Shown piece by piece: positions 7,089 through 7,837 of a DNA stretch of 7,837 nt. Each line of letters opens with the position of its first letter. Positions within the stretch are counted from its first letter, which is position 1. The notes below the pieces were generated by a model. That model did no database searches and was not told the origin of the DNA. It was given only the letters and a program-made list of their open reading frames with translations. The DNA comes from Lachnospiraceae bacterium UBA3820 (GTDB taxonomy: Bacteria > Bacillota > Clostridia > Lachnospirales > Lachnospiraceae), in the NCBI GenBank assembly GCA_002369325.1, contig DFDU01000012.1:1-7837 (forward strand), read 5' to 3'. Made by a program: the position numbers and the translations under genes.

Positions 7089-7706
7089 ATGAGTGAAGAA
7101 AAGAAAAAAGTAAATGTACCATTTAAAAAAGAAGATGTCATAAAACTTAAAGCCGGTGAATATATATATCTTACGGGAACCATTTACAGTGCAAGAGATG
7201 CTGCCCATAAGAGAATGTATGACAGTATAAATGATGCGGTAGCCAAGGATGGTGCCGTAGCGGATTACAGTGGACAAAAGCTTTTTGAGGAAGGAATACT
7301 TCCGTTTGACATTACGGATAATGTAATATATTATCTTGGCCCGACGCCGGCAAAGCCGGGACAGGTAATCGGATCTGCCGGTCCGACAACCAGCACAAGA
7401 ATGGATAAATACACACCTCTCTTACTTGAAAAAGGACTTTCGGGTATGATCGGAAAGGGTAAGCGCGGTGAGTCAGTAATAAATGCAATCATTGACAACA
7501 AAGCAGTATATTTTGCTGCTGTCGGGGGTGCAGGAGCACTTTTGTCCAAATGCATAAAGGAATCCGAAATAATAGCGTATGATGATCTTGGAACAGAAGC
7601 CATAAGGAAGATGTATGTCGAAGATCTTCCGGTTATAGTTGTTATTGATTCGGAGGGAAATAATCTTTACGAAACAGCGATAGAAGAATATAAATCAAAG
7701 AAATAA
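7089..7706 (+). CDS. fumB: Class I (4Fe-4S) fumarate hydratase, beta subunit
   Basis: This is the partner of the alpha subunit at 2373; together they hydrate fumarate to L-malate. It supplies substrate-binding and catalytic residues, while the cluster cysteines sit in alpha. The 205 residues match the usual length of the separate beta subunit. Visible hallmarks are: TGTIYSARDAAHKRM (29-43), GPTTSTRMD (98-106) with a Thr-x3-Arg pair (T100, R104) like the active-site pair described in class I fumarases, GKGKRG (122-127), AAVGGAGAL (143-151), and DDLGTEAIRKM (165-175) followed by LPVIVVIDSEG (180-190). Nothing looks degenerate, so the subunit should be functional despite its separation from alpha by 3.9 kb. 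A tartrate dehydratase beta role (TtdB) is the main alternative. No terminator hairpin follows the stop before the promoter at 7717. Confidence 0.93.
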   Translation: MSEEKKKVNVPFKKEDVIKLKAGEYIYLTGTIYSARDAAHKRMYDSINDAVAKDGAVADYSGQKLFEEGILPFDITDNVIYYLGPTPAKPGQVIGSAGPTTSTRMDKYTPLLLEKGLSGMIGKGKRGESVINAIIDNKAVYFAAVGGAGALLSKCIKESEIIAYDDLGTEAIRKMYVEDLPVIVVIDSEGNNLYETAIEEYKSKK

Positions 7707-7716
7707 AAGGTTTTGG

Positions 7717-7745
7717 TTGACAAATACACATATATTTGTTATTAT
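7717..7745 (+). promoter_or_regulatory. Strong sigma-A-type promoter for a downstream gene outside the window
   Basis: TTGACA (7717-7722) is a perfect -35 box. After exactly 17 bases comes TATTAT (7740-7745), five of six matches to the -10 consensus. Transcription would start near 7752. It begins only 11 bp after the fumarase beta stop and faces right. No ATG is present from here to the window end, so it drives either a gene with a leader of at least 85 bases or an RNA gene. Confidence 0.75.
7720..7739 (+). promoter_or_regulatory. Palindrome between the -35 and -10 boxes, candidate operator
   Basis: ACAAATA (7720-7726) and TATTTGT (7733-7739) are exact inverted repeats with a six-base spacer. 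The palindrome overlaps the last three bases of the -35 box and abuts the -10 box, where a bound repressor would block RNA polymerase. No regulator is identified. In AT-rich DNA a 7+7 dyad can also arise by chance. Confidence 0.4.
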
Positions 7746-7756
7746 ATCTAAGCGTG

Positions 7757-7780
7757 TTAAATTCATAAAAAAGAATTTAA
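7757..7780 (+). repeat. 8-bp inverted repeat in the transcribed leader
   Basis: TTAAATTC (7757-7764) and GAATTTAA (7773-7780) are exact inverted repeats around an A-rich 8-base loop. They would lie at about +6 to +29 of the transcript from the promoter at 7717. The stem is mostly A-U and therefore weak. Shorter complementary pairs follow: GCTT 7793-7796 with AAGC 7800-7803, and ACCA 7804-7807 with TGGT 7816-7819. I do not recognise a riboswitch class in this truncated leader. Confidence 0.4.
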
Positions 7781-7837
7781 GGAAGCGCGACAGCTTAATA
7801 AGCACCATAGAAATTTGGTAGGATTTAGGCATTTGGA

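Noticed and set aside
7347..7359. CCGGC-AAA-GCCGG hairpin resembling a terminator stem
   Set aside because: It lies within the conserved coding sequence of fumarase beta (codons for the PTPAKPG segment) and has no T-run after it.
7752..7837. Riboswitch or T-box in the terminal leader
   Set aside because: I could not match any known class core in the visible bases and the leader is cut by the window edge, so only the inverted repeats are reported.

Overview
This window looks like a chromosomal segment of a low-GC, motile, strictly anaerobic member of the Clostridia, most likely Lachnospiraceae. That placement is inference, based on the GyrA sequence style, heavy use of ATA and AGA codons, a two-subunit iron-sulfur fumarase and a clostridial-type chemoreceptor. 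All genes are on the + strand and most gaps are very short, so much of the window probably reads as one or two transcripts.

Layout: (1) 1-2060, the 3' three-quarters of gyrA, cut by the left edge of the window. It includes the end of the breakage-reunion domain, the coiled coil, a six-bladed C-terminal pinwheel and an acidic tail. (2) 2113-2316, a 67-residue single-pass membrane protein of unknown function, preceded by a possible five-codon leader ORF. (3) 2327-2367, a perfect 12-bp hairpin just upstream of the ribosome binding site of the next gene. (4) 2373-3215, the alpha subunit of class I (4Fe-4S) fumarate hydratase. (5) 3240-5252, a methyl-accepting chemotaxis protein. (6) 5263-7023, a polytopic membrane protein that fits the DUF4153 family. 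(7) 7089-7706, the beta subunit of the same fumarase. (8) 7707-7837, an intergenic stretch with a strong sigma-A-type promoter that faces a gene or RNA beyond the right edge.

The most notable point is the arrangement. The alpha and beta subunits of this fumarase normally sit side by side, but here a chemoreceptor and a DUF4153 membrane protein lie between them. All four genes are co-directional, with gaps of about 10 to 65 bp. This could be an insertion that split the fumarase pair, or an operon that links fumarate/malate metabolism with sensing at the membrane. The sequence alone does not decide between these. gyrA and fumarase are housekeeping genes. The small membrane protein and the DUF4153 protein are the uncharacterised parts. 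I see no CRISPR array, insertion sequence, tRNA, rRNA or convincing rho-independent terminator.
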